From Palsa-892 sp035556215 (GTDB lineage Bacteria; Pseudomonadota; Alphaproteobacteria; Rhizobiales; Xanthobacteraceae), in NCBI GenBank assembly GCA_035556215.1, contig DATMFI010000025.1:1-21757 (forward strand): 21,757 nt of DNA, in the 5' to 3' direction. The notes beneath the pieces were generated by a model. That model ran no database searches, was not told the DNA's origin, and was given only the letters and a program-made list of their open reading frames with translations. Position numbers and translations under genes: made by a program. Of this stretch, positions 1 through 6,334 are shown in pieces (the stretch's first letter is position 1; every line of letters starts with the position of its first letter).

Positions 1-452
1 GCTTTCTTCCAGGCATCGAGATCCGTGCCTTCGATGAGATCGGTCGCAACGCCGAAACGCGGCAGCAATTCCTCCACGACATAGCGGCAGGAGCCGAACA
101 GCGCCTTCGCCGCGACGACATGATCGCCCGCTTTCAACTGACAGAGGAGAGAGGCCGTGACAGCCGCCATGCCGGTCGCGGTCGCACGCGCCGCTTCCGC
201 GCCTTCGAGCGCGCACATTCTGCCTTCGAACATCGCGATCGTCGGGTTCGAGTAGCGCGAATAGATGAAGCCTTCTTCCTCGCCCTTGAAGCGGCGTTCG
301 CACTGTTCGGCGCTGTCATAGACATAACTCTGGGTGAGGTAGAGAGCCTCCGCGTTCTCGCCGAATTGCGAGCGCAGGATACCGCCATGCACCAGGCGCG
401 TTTCGGGCCGCAGGCCCTTGAGATCGAGGATAGGGCGGGGAAGAGTAGTCAT
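1..452 (-). CDS. metZ: O-succinylhomoserine sulfhydrylase MetZ (N-terminal part, cut by window edge)
   Basis: The first 150 residues of a PLP-dependent Cys/Met-metabolism enzyme are readable on the minus strand from the ATG at 452-450. Family knowledge: MetZ makes homocysteine from O-succinylhomoserine and sulfide, in the cytoplasm. Visible family signatures are YSRYSNPT at residues 64-71 (the Tyr and Arg that hold the cofactor phosphate of the neighbouring subunit) and TATGMAAVTA at 91-100 (phosphate-binding loop). The PLP-lysine lies beyond the window. The start is supported by GGAGG at 459-463, six bases upstream. The N-terminus (PRPILDLKGLRPETRLVHGG) is typical of MetZ rather than of cystathionine synthases. 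A SAM-II riboswitch in the leader independently supports a methionine-pathway role. The related MetB or MetY are the alternatives, considered less likely. Confidence 0.9.
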   Translation of the reverse strand, partial: MTTLPRPILDLKGLRPETRLVHGGILRSQFGENAEALYLTQSYVYDSAEQCERRFKGEEEGFIYSRYSNPTIAMFEGRMCALEGAEAARATATGMAAVTASLLCQLKAGDHVVAAKALFGSCRYVVEELLPRFGVATDLIEGTDLDAWKK

Positions 453-470
453 GACAAGCCTCCAGAAAGC

Positions 471-506
471 AAAAAAACCCTCGCCGGGGGACGCCCGGCC
501 GGGTTT
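471..506 (-). terminator. Intrinsic terminator in the metZ leader
   Basis: On the minus strand a strong hairpin forms from AAACCC-G-GCCGGG and CCCGGC-GA-GGGTTT around a short loop. It runs directly into a tract of T at 477-471. It sits between the SAM-II aptamer and the metZ ribosome binding site, so it can act as a riboswitch-controlled attenuator. Its 5' arm (497-503) is also complementary to the aptamer's 3' flank (515-522). Confidence 0.8.
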
Positions 507-522
507 CGGCATGTCCCCGGCC
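497..522 (-). promoter_or_regulatory. Candidate antiterminator hairpin of the metZ leader
   Basis: On the minus strand GGCCGGG (from within 515-522) is the exact complement of CCCGGCC (503-497), which is the 5' arm of the terminator. The upstream segment abuts, and by two bases overlaps, the conserved 3' end of the SAM-II pseudoknot (GCTAAAAGG, 529-521). This makes the two structures mutually exclusive. The pairing is seen in the sequence; the switching role is inferred. Confidence 0.5.
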
Positions 523-577
523 TTTTAGCGAGTTGTTTAACGTGGCTGCAAGCCGGCCGGCTCAAATGGACCACGAA
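519..577 (-). ncRNA. SAM-II riboswitch (metA-type RNA motif)
   Basis: The minus strand shows the SAM-II layout. Stem P1 is CGTGG (575-571) with CCACG (545-541). The conserved ATTTGA lies at 567-562, GCTTGCAGCCACG ends at 541, GTTAAACAA is at 541-533 and GCTAAAAGG at 529-521. The last element forms the pseudoknot in this family. SAM-II aptamers are known upstream of metA and metZ genes in Alphaproteobacteria and turn expression off when S-adenosylmethionine is abundant. Position, strand and the downstream metZ gene all fit. Confidence 0.92.
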
Positions 578-587
578 TTCGGGAAGG

Positions 588-617
588 GGATTACTCCTCG
601 AAGCCGCTTGGCGTCAA
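588..617 (-). promoter_or_regulatory. Probable sigma-70 promoter of metZ
   Basis: Minus strand TTGACG (617-612), an 18-base spacer and TAATCC (593-588). The expected transcription start, about 580, falls just before the SAM-II aptamer begins, which is where a leader promoter should be. Its -35 box overlaps that of the candidate dcd promoter on the other strand. Confidence 0.5.
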
Positions 618-636
618 GCGGTACGCTCGCTAAGCC
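608..636 (+). promoter_or_regulatory. Possible promoter of dcd
   Basis: TTGGCG (608-613), 17-base spacer, TAAGCC (631-636). The dcd start codon is 16 bases after the -10 box. The -35 box lies inside the perfect inverted repeat CCGCTTG/CAAGCGG (604-621) and overlaps the divergent metZ -35 box. Confidence 0.35.
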
Positions 637-652
637 TTGATAGAGGTAATTT

Positions 653-1774
653 ATGGAAGCAGCGGCGCGCAAACTCGACCGGCTTGAGGGCATCCTGCCC
701 GCGCAGGAAATCGTCCGCATGTATGAGCGCGGCGAGATCGCCGGGCGCGTCTTCGACCAAGGACAGGTGCAGCCCGCGAGCCTCGATCTGCGCTTGGGCG
801 CGCGGGCCTGGCGCGTACGCGCGAGCTTCCTGCCTTCGACCAAAACGAGCATCGCGGATCGGCTGAAGGATCTTTCGCTCCACCAGTTTGATCTCGACGC
901 CGACGGCGAAGTGCTCGAGCAGGGCTGCGTTTATCTCGTCGAGCTGGAAGAGAGCTTCAAACTTCCCGCCGACCTTGTCGCGACAACCAATCCGAAAAGT
1001 TCGACGGGACGGCTGGACATTTTTACGCGCGTGCTGGGCGATCGCGTATCGGCATTCGATTCCGTGCCGGCCGGCTATCAAGGCAAGCTCTATCTCGAAG
1101 TCAGCCCGCGGACATTTCCGATCCTTGTCCGGCGCGGTTCGAAACTTGCGCAAATCCGCTTCCGGCGTGGCGACGCGCGGCTCGATGCCAGGGAGCTGGC
1201 CGCATTGCAGGCGCGTGAGCGTCTCGTCGATAGCGAGAATGCAAATCTGAGCATGGGCGCGGTGGCCGTTTCCGTCGATCTTTCGGGCGGCGTGTCAGGC
1301 CTCGCCGGTTTTCGCGCCAAGCGCCACACCGGCTTGATCGATGTCGACAAGCGCGGCGGCTACGAAGTGCTCGATTTCTGGGAGCCGTTACCCGCTCATA
1401 AGTCGCGCTCGCTCGTGCTCGATCCCGATGCGTTTTACATCCTCGCTTCGAAAGAAGCGGTGCACGTGCCGCCGGATCATGCCGCCGAGATGGTGCCGTT
1501 CGATCCCTTGGTCGGCGAATTCCGGGTTCATTACGCCGGCTTCTTCGATCCGGGCTTCGGCCATGCCGCGGCAGGCGGCAAGGGCGCGCGCGCCGTGCTT
1601 GAAGTGCGCTCGCGCGAAGTGCCGTTCATCATCGAAGACAGCCAGATCGTCGGGCGCCTCGTCTATGAGCGGATGACCGAGCGGCCGAACACGCTCTACG
1701 GCGAATTGCCCGGCTCGAACTATCAGGCGCAGGGCCTGAAACTCTCCAAGCACTTCAAGCCGTATCAATCTTAA
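653..1774 (+). CDS. dcd: 2'-deoxycytidine 5'-triphosphate deaminase, long two-domain form
   Basis: Family knowledge: deaminates dCTP to dUTP, feeding dUMP and dTMP synthesis in the cytoplasm. The 373-residue product is about twice the length of E. coli Dcd. The N-terminal half carries the family motifs QPASLDLRLG (40-49), NPKSSTGRLD (113-122, containing the substrate-contacting Ser and Arg) and KLYLEV (145-150), where the Glu aligns with the catalytic Glu of Dcd. The C-terminal half (about 225-373) repeats the fold, with AVLEVRSREVPF at 314-325. This matches the long form known from Alphaproteobacteria. GAGG lies a few bases upstream of the ATG. The gene diverges from metZ, and its last four bases overlap the convergent hydrolase gene. 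Confidence 0.9.
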   Translation: MEAAARKLDRLEGILPAQEIVRMYERGEIAGRVFDQGQVQPASLDLRLGARAWRVRASFLPSTKTSIADRLKDLSLHQFDLDADGEVLEQGCVYLVELEESFKLPADLVATTNPKSSTGRLDIFTRVLGDRVSAFDSVPAGYQGKLYLEVSPRTFPILVRRGSKLAQIRFRRGDARLDARELAALQARERLVDSENANLSMGAVAVSVDLSGGVSGLAGFRAKRHTGLIDVDKRGGYEVLDFWEPLPAHKSRSLVLDPDAFYILASKEAVHVPPDHAAEMVPFDPLVGEFRVHYAGFFDPGFGHAAAGGKGARAVLEVRSREVPFIIEDSQIVGRLVYERMTERPNTLYGELPGSNYQAQGLKLSKHFKPYQS

Positions 1775-2613
1775 AGTTCGCTCGCGAGGCGCAGAACGGC
1801 GCGCGTCAGCCGTCCCTCCGGCTTCCGCAATTCGTCCAGCACCGTCATGTGGTTGGCATTCGCGACCGGAATGAGATCGCCCGGCAGATGCCGCGATGCG
1901 CGATAGGCGTGATAATCGCGGCTCGATGCGATCATGTGGGGAAGCTCGGCCGAGCCATAGCTGATGTCGAGCCGCTTCGATGCAGGTTTCAGCCGCAGCG
2001 GAGACAGCGCTTGCAATTCTTCATCGGTGAATTTCATCACATCGTTCACATGCGGCGAATCCCGCAAATGCCCGAGATCGTAGATGCCTGAAATTGCATG
2101 GGCCGCCGAGACGGCGGGATGATCGGCAAACATCGAGACGAGATGACCGCCCGCCGACCAGCCGGTGAGAATGACGGGGCCCGCAATGCCATGCTGTTTC
2201 CGGTTCGCCGCGAACCAGTCGAGCGCCGCGCGAATTTCATCGGCGATCTGCGACAGATTAGCTTCCGGTGCGAGCGTGTAGCCGGGCAGCGCCGCCGACC
2301 AGCCATGCGCGAATACGCCTTCGGCAAGACAGGCGAAGGCCTTCTTGCTGCCGCGCTGCCAGTAGCCGCCGTGGATATGCACCAAGCATGGCGCGCTGGG
2401 ATCGGCTGCCGGATAGAGATCCCACCGGGTGCGCTCGCGCGGACCATAGGCAAGATCGAGATGCTGCGGTCGTTGCCGGCGCAGGATGTCCGAGGCGGCG
2501 GCCCACTCGTCGCGCTTCTTCTGCGCGAATTCGAGGCCGACATGCAGGCCGTTATTGTAGGCGGCGTTGCGTTCGATGGGCGTGAGCGTCTGCCAATCGG
2601 GTAGCGGCTTCAT
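1771..2613 (-). CDS. Alpha/beta hydrolase, arylformamidase (kynurenine formamidase)-like
   Basis: A 280-residue cytoplasmic alpha/beta hydrolase with no signal peptide. HGGYW (81-85) is the oxyanion-hole motif typical of the HGG esterase/KynB-like kynurenine formamidase group. GWSAGGH (151-157) carries the nucleophile Ser153. NANHMTV (252-258) supplies the probable catalytic His255. Family members hydrolyse N-formylkynurenine or small ester/amide substrates, but the true substrate cannot be read from the sequence. No kynurenine-pathway gene is nearby. The gene lies 30 bases downstream of the secreted GH75-like gene on the same strand, so the two are probably co-transcribed. Its 3' end overlaps dcd by four bases, tail to tail. 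The start is preceded by AGGA. Confidence 0.75.
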   Translation of the reverse strand: MKPLPDWQTLTPIERNAAYNNGLHVGLEFAQKKRDEWAAASDILRRQRPQHLDLAYGPRERTRWDLYPAADPSAPCLVHIHGGYWQRGSKKAFACLAEGVFAHGWSAALPGYTLAPEANLSQIADEIRAALDWFAANRKQHGIAGPVILTGWSAGGHLVSMFADHPAVSAAHAISGIYDLGHLRDSPHVNDVMKFTDEELQALSPLRLKPASKRLDISYGSAELPHMIASSRDYHAYRASRHLPGDLIPVANANHMTVLDELRKPEGRLTRAVLRLASEL

Positions 2614-2643
2614 GGAATCCTGCTGGTTCGTGCGGGCGTGACG

Positions 2644-3888
2644 TTAAGGGTTTGCCTGCCCGATGCAAGCGTTCAGCCGCGCCGTCATATTCGCGCCGCC
2701 GCCGTTCCAGCGGGCAAGCTCTGCGCGGCCGATCTTCTCGATATTCGCGCGCGAGTAATCGCCATTGAGCTGCTGCCGGGTGCCGCCAAGCACGAGAACC
2801 GCGAGCGTCGCCTTGTCGGCTCTCAACCGCTCACCGGAAATATGAAACGAATTGACGTCATTGATATTGATGACGGGCTTTTTCGTCTGGCCGAGCAGAA
2901 TTTGATTGAAGGCAACCGAGCCTTCGCCGAACTGTTCGACCGGCCCCGCGTCGGCGGCGATGCCGAAGGCAAGCCGCTCCGTGCGGCCGCTCTTGTAAAA
3001 TCCGATCACGATGTCGCCGAGCTGTGCGGCGCCGATGCTGCCGCCGGGCAGCACGAAAAACGGAATATCGAGCGCATCGATATAGCGCGTCGGCGCACAG
3101 CCGTCTGGCCGCACTTCGCTGTTCCGGGTGAGGGTCGTCGCGGTGATGAAATAACCGGGGTAGCGCGAGCCCTCGCCATGCAAACAGGGATAGCCGTCAT
3201 AGGTGTGAGGAATGATGGCGCGCTTGAAAAAGGCGGCGAGCTTCTCCTCTTTCCAGTAAAACATCCGGTAGCCATCCGGTGCGAGCGAGCCGCCGACCGC
3301 TTTGAAGTCGATCGAAGGCAGCTTGCGCTCGCGGATCAGCGCCCAGAAATCTTTCCATTTTGCGACGGCGGCAGCGGCTTCCTTTGGTTGTTTGGCAGGG
3401 TTCGGAAAATGGACGCGCTCCGCGCTCTTGAAGATGCGAATGCCGCTCGACGCGAAGCTGTCGAGCGCGCAAACGCCGTGCAGGACATCCCTGCCTTGGC
3501 GATCCTTGCCGCGCGTGCAAACGCCTTTGCCGTAAACGTCCTCGGGATGGTAGGCGCGCGCCGCGCCGTCGGCATCGACTGCAAGACGATTGATGATGGC
3601 AAGCATCTGCCGCGGCACGGCGGGCTCGCTACGCTGCGGGTTTAGAAGCACCGAATATTGATTGGGCTTGTTGCGGTCGTTGCGCGCAAGCGTCATCTCG
3701 AACGGCTGCATATTGCAGGCCGCATCGATCGGCACCTGTTTAGGACGGAAGGAAATACGCGCCGCGGCAAGCGGCTCCTGCAATTGCGGAATGATCCGCT
3801 CGATGATGCCGAGCGGCGGCAGTTCTTGCGCGGCCGCGGCGGTAGCGGCGCACATTGCGAGAACGGTGAGCGCGAGCCTCAGGTGCAT
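2644..3888 (-). CDS. Secreted GH75 (chitosanase)-like protein
   Basis: A 414-residue protein with a clear Sec signal peptide (residues 1-20, cleavage after the AAAA run). After a linker and helix-rich region, the section 100-335 resembles glycoside hydrolase family 75. It has VDADGAARAYHP (104-115), DGYPCLHGEG (231-240), RYIDALDIPFFVLPGG (268-283), LGDIV (290-294) and AADAGPVEQFGEGS (311-324). The last contains an Asp313/Glu322 pair spaced like the catalytic acids of GH75 chitosanases. Several cysteines (58, 124, 140, 235, 264, 408) suggest periplasmic disulfides. Whether it is an active hydrolase is unknown; many bacterial relatives are annotated only as hypothetical. It is the first gene of a likely two-gene operon with the downstream hydrolase, and diverges from the aldo/keto reductase gene. 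Confidence 0.6.
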   Translation of the reverse strand: MHLRLALTVLAMCAATAAAAQELPPLGIIERIIPQLQEPLAAARISFRPKQVPIDAACNMQPFEMTLARNDRNKPNQYSVLLNPQRSEPAVPRQMLAIINRLAVDADGAARAYHPEDVYGKGVCTRGKDRQGRDVLHGVCALDSFASSGIRIFKSAERVHFPNPAKQPKEAAAAVAKWKDFWALIRERKLPSIDFKAVGGSLAPDGYRMFYWKEEKLAAFFKRAIIPHTYDGYPCLHGEGSRYPGYFITATTLTRNSEVRPDGCAPTRYIDALDIPFFVLPGGSIGAAQLGDIVIGFYKSGRTERLAFGIAADAGPVEQFGEGSVAFNQILLGQTKKPVININDVNSFHISGERLRADKATLAVLVLGGTRQQLNGDYSRANIEKIGRAELARWNGGGANMTARLNACIGQANP

Positions 3889-3944
3889 CAGGCACTCCGA
3901 ATCGCCGATCGGATTATGCTATAGGGAGGAAGGGTGACGACAAC

Positions 3945-4784
3945 ATGGAACAGAAGCTTTTCGGCCCGTTGAAGGTTGCAACGCCGGTGATCGGCCAGGG
4001 CACCTGGTACATCGCCCGCGGCGACCGTACGCGGGCCATCACCGCGCTTCGGCGCGGGCTCGATCTCGGCATGAGCCATATCGACACCGCCGAAATGTAT
4101 GACGGCGCCGAGGTGTTGATCGGTGAGGCGATCGAAGGCCGCCGGGACGAGGTTTTTCTCGTCTCGAAAGTACTGCCGAGCAACGCTTCGCGCGAGCGCA
4201 CCAGACGCGCCTGCGAGAAGTCGCTCTCGAAGCTCAAAACCGACCGGCTCGACTGTTATCTCCTGCACTGGCGCGGCGAGCATCCTCTGGAAGAAACCTT
4301 CGAGGCCTTCGAGGCGCTTAAGCGTGAGGGCAAGATTCTCTCTTATGGCGTTTCCAATTTCGATGCCGGCGATTTGCGCGAGGCGCTCGCCGTCACCGGC
4401 AAGGGCAAGATCGCCTGCAATCAGGTGCTCTATCACTTGCAACAGCGCGCCATCGAGCACGAGGTGATCCCGTTCTGCGAGCAGAACGGCATTGCCGTGG
4501 TCGCCTATTCTCCCTTCGGGCATGACAGTTTTCCGGCGGCGAATTCCGCGGGCGGCAAGGTGCTCGGCGAAATCGCGGCCAAACACCGCGCGAGCCCGCG
4601 TCAGGTGGCGCTCGCTTTCCTGATCCGCCAGCCGATGCTGTTCGCGATCCCCAAGGCCTCGAGCCCGGAGCACGCCGAGGACAATGCGGCGGCGGGCAAG
4701 CTGAAACTCAGTGCCGACGAGATCGAACGGATCGACCGGGCATTTCCGCGCGGGCCGAAACCGCGATCCTTGCCGATGTTGTAA
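3945..4784 (+). CDS. Aldo/keto reductase
   Basis: A 279-residue NAD(P)H-dependent carbonyl reductase of the AKR (TIM-barrel) superfamily, cytoplasmic. The complete catalytic tetrad is visible: Asp47 (HIDTAEMY), Tyr52, Lys75 (VSKVLP) and His108 (YLLHWRG). The cofactor-binding C-terminal signature IPKASSPEHAEDN (residues 231-243) is also present. Length is typical of bacterial AKRs close to the 2,5-diketo-gluconate reductase type, but the substrate cannot be told. GGGAGGAAGG at 3924-3933 precedes the ATG. The gene is divergent from the GH75-like gene across 56 bases. Its final codons contain the probable promoter of the tRNA-Gly gene. Confidence 0.88.
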   Translation: MEQKLFGPLKVATPVIGQGTWYIARGDRTRAITALRRGLDLGMSHIDTAEMYDGAEVLIGEAIEGRRDEVFLVSKVLPSNASRERTRRACEKSLSKLKTDRLDCYLLHWRGEHPLEETFEAFEALKREGKILSYGVSNFDAGDLREALAVTGKGKIACNQVLYHLQQRAIEHEVIPFCEQNGIAVVAYSPFGHDSFPAANSAGGKVLGEIAAKHRASPRQVALAFLIRQPMLFAIPKASSPEHAEDNAAAGKLKLSADEIERIDRAFPRGPKPRSLPML

Positions 4785-4808
4785 GCAGGCGGTCCGATCC
4801 GGTAAGAT
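4779..4808 (+). promoter_or_regulatory. Probable promoter of tRNA-Gly
   Basis: TTGTAA (4779-4784), 18-base spacer, TAAGAT (4803-4808). The predicted transcription start near 4815 lies just upstream of the tRNA 5' end. The -35 box includes the stop codon of the aldo/keto reductase gene. Confidence 0.45.
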
Positions 4809-4818
4809 CGCCGCCGAT

Positions 4819-4892
4819 GCGGGCGTAGTTCAATGGTAGAACGGCAGCTTCCCAAGCTGCATACGAGGGTTCGATTCCCTTCGCCCGCTCCA
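4819..4892 (+). tRNA. tRNA-Gly (anticodon CCC)
   Basis: A full cloverleaf can be folded. The acceptor stem is GCGGGCG (4819-4825) with CGCCCGC (4882-4888), followed by discriminator T and an encoded CCA (4890-4892). The anticodon stem is GCAGC/GCTGC around the loop TTCCCAA, giving anticodon CCC (4851-4853), which reads GGG glycine codons. The T-arm GAGGGTTCGATTCCCTT is canonical. The downstream convergent gene begins only seven bases after the CCA. Confidence 0.97.
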
Positions 4893-4899
4893 GCTTTTC

Positions 4900-6012
4900 C
4901 TAGCGTCCGCCATTCACGATCGCCCCGAACACATCCTTGTGCTCGTGTGGCGGCGAACGCCAGTATTGCGGCGGAGCATCGACGGTTGCACCGAGTGCCG
5001 CTGCGGCGTGCCACGGCCAGCGCGGGTCGTACAGCGCCGCGCGCGCGAGCGCGACGAGATCGGCCTTGCCGCTCGCAACGATGTCCTCGGCCTGCTTCGG
5101 TTCGGTGATCAGGCCGACCGCCATCGTCACGATGCCGGTTTCCTTTTTCACGGCTTCGGCGAACGGTACCTGATAGCTCGGCCCGAGCTTGATCTGCTGC
5201 TTGGGTGAGACACCGCCGGACGAAGCATCGAGCCAGTCGGCGCCGCGCCGCTTGAGCTCTTTTGTGTAGACGATGGTCTGCTGAACATCCCAGCCGCCTT
5301 CGACCCAATCGGAAGCCGAGACGCGTACGCCGACCGGTTTCTCCGCGGGAAATGCCGCGCGTACGGCGTCGAATACTTCCAGTGGAAAGCGCATGCGGTT
5401 CTCGATCGAGCCGCCATATTCGTCGGCGCGCTGGTTCGAGATCGGTGAGAGGAATTCATGCAGCAGATAGCCGTGCGCCGAATGGACTTCGATGCCGTCA
5501 TAGCCGAGACGTGCCGCGCGCTTCGCGCTTTCGGCGAACGCATTCTTGATCCGCGCAAGCCCCGCTTTGTCGAGTGCGGCCGGCGGCGCTTCGCCGTCCT
5601 TCTGCGGTAGCGCGGAAGGCGCGTGCGCGATCCAGCCGCCTTTGCTGACCGAAAGCTGCTGGCCGCCATGCCACGGTAATTCGCTCGAAGCTTTGCGGCC
5701 GGCATGCGCAAGCTGAGCCACCACCGGAATTTTCGAATATTTGCGGATTGCCGCGAGCACCGGCTGCAGCGCCTCCTCCGTATGATCGTCGTAAAGGCCG
5801 AGATCGCCATGCGTGATGCGGCCTTCGGGCTCGACAGCGGTCGCCTCGGTGATCAGCATGCCCGCGCCGGAAAGCGCGAGATGTCCGAGATGAATCATGT
5901 GCCAGGCGGTCGCCGCTCCGTTCTCGGCGGAATACTGGCACATCGGCGAAATGACGATACGGTTTGAAAGTGTCAGGCCCCGCAGCTTGAGGGGCGAAAA
6001 CAGTGCGCTCAT
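4900..6012 (-). CDS. NADH:flavin oxidoreductase, Old Yellow Enzyme family (YqjM-like)
   Basis: A 370-residue FMN-dependent ene-reductase, cytoplasmic. SPMCQYSAENG (22-32) contains the Cys25 that marks the YqjM/xenobiotic-reductase ('thermophilic-like') class. Gln100 (VVAQLAHAGRKAS) contacts FMN. HSAHGYLLHEFLSP (177-190) supplies His177 and His180, which bind the substrate carbonyl. NQRADEYGGSIENRMRFP (193-210) and DPRWPWHAA (329-337) are further family blocks. Such enzymes reduce activated C=C bonds with NAD(P)H, often in stress or xenobiotic handling; the physiological substrate is unknown. The gene stands alone, converging on the tRNA gene. Confidence 0.92.
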   Translation of the reverse strand: MSALFSPLKLRGLTLSNRIVISPMCQYSAENGAATAWHMIHLGHLALSGAGMLITEATAVEPEGRITHGDLGLYDDHTEEALQPVLAAIRKYSKIPVVAQLAHAGRKASSELPWHGGQQLSVSKGGWIAHAPSALPQKDGEAPPAALDKAGLARIKNAFAESAKRAARLGYDGIEVHSAHGYLLHEFLSPISNQRADEYGGSIENRMRFPLEVFDAVRAAFPAEKPVGVRVSASDWVEGGWDVQQTIVYTKELKRRGADWLDASSGGVSPKQQIKLGPSYQVPFAEAVKKETGIVTMAVGLITEPKQAEDIVASGKADLVALARAALYDPRWPWHAAAALGATVDAPPQYWRSPPHEHKDVFGAIVNGGR

Positions 6013-6127
6013 GGATCAATCCGGCTGGCGGAAAGGGGATGATCTTCCTTAATCGGCCGCGCGCTTTCGTTCAATGGCGTGCCTTGCATGGCTCTTGCGC
6101 GATCAGCCGAACGTGAAGGCGTCTCGA

Positions 6128-6156
6128 TTGACGCACCGGCTCGCGCGCATTAGCTA
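6128..6156 (+). promoter_or_regulatory. Strong promoter of the small membrane protein/SCO operon, probably leaderless
   Basis: TTGACG (6128-6133), exactly 17 bases, TAGCTA (6151-6156). The start site expected six to eight bases downstream coincides with the ATG at 6163. No Shine-Dalgarno sequence precedes that ATG, so the transcript may be leaderless. Confidence 0.6.
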
Positions 6157-6162
6157 ATCTTC

Positions 6163-6330
6163 ATGAACCATCTCGCGGATCAGCATGCGCCGGTGCGCCG
6201 GATTTTCCTGCTGAGCCTTGCCGGCGTTTTCGGCGCGGCATTGGCGACGGCCGCCGTGTTCTGGGCGAATTACGGCACGGCGGTCTTTTTCGAAATGATC
6301 CGCGCCGGTATCGCAAGCTGTTTTGGGTAA
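6163..6330 (+). CDS. Small single-span membrane protein (55 aa)
   Basis: An open reading frame of 55 residues: a short polar N-terminus (MNHLADQHAPVRR), one hydrophobic helix at about 14-34, and a tail ending NYGTAVFFEMIRAGIASCFG. Short proteins ending in a similar FFEM...AG...CF pattern occur in rhizobial genomes as uncharacterised membrane proteins; this is from memory, not a search. It ends four bases before the GTG proposed for the SCO protein, so the two are probably translationally coupled and may work together in respiratory copper or cytochrome oxidase biogenesis (inference). It has its own well-formed promoter but no ribosome binding site. Confidence 0.6.
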   Translation: MNHLADQHAPVRRIFLLSLAGVFGAALATAAVFWANYGTAVFFEMIRAGIASCFG

Positions 6331-6334
6331 TGCC

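Noticed and set aside
120..866. A 248-codon plus-strand frame across the metZ leader
   Set aside because: It runs antisense to metZ, crosses the riboswitch and overlaps dcd in another frame; no coding signal.
2638..3645. A 335-codon plus-strand frame opposite the GH75-like gene
   Set aside because: Composition typical of an antisense shadow; the minus-strand protein has a signal peptide and family-like blocks.
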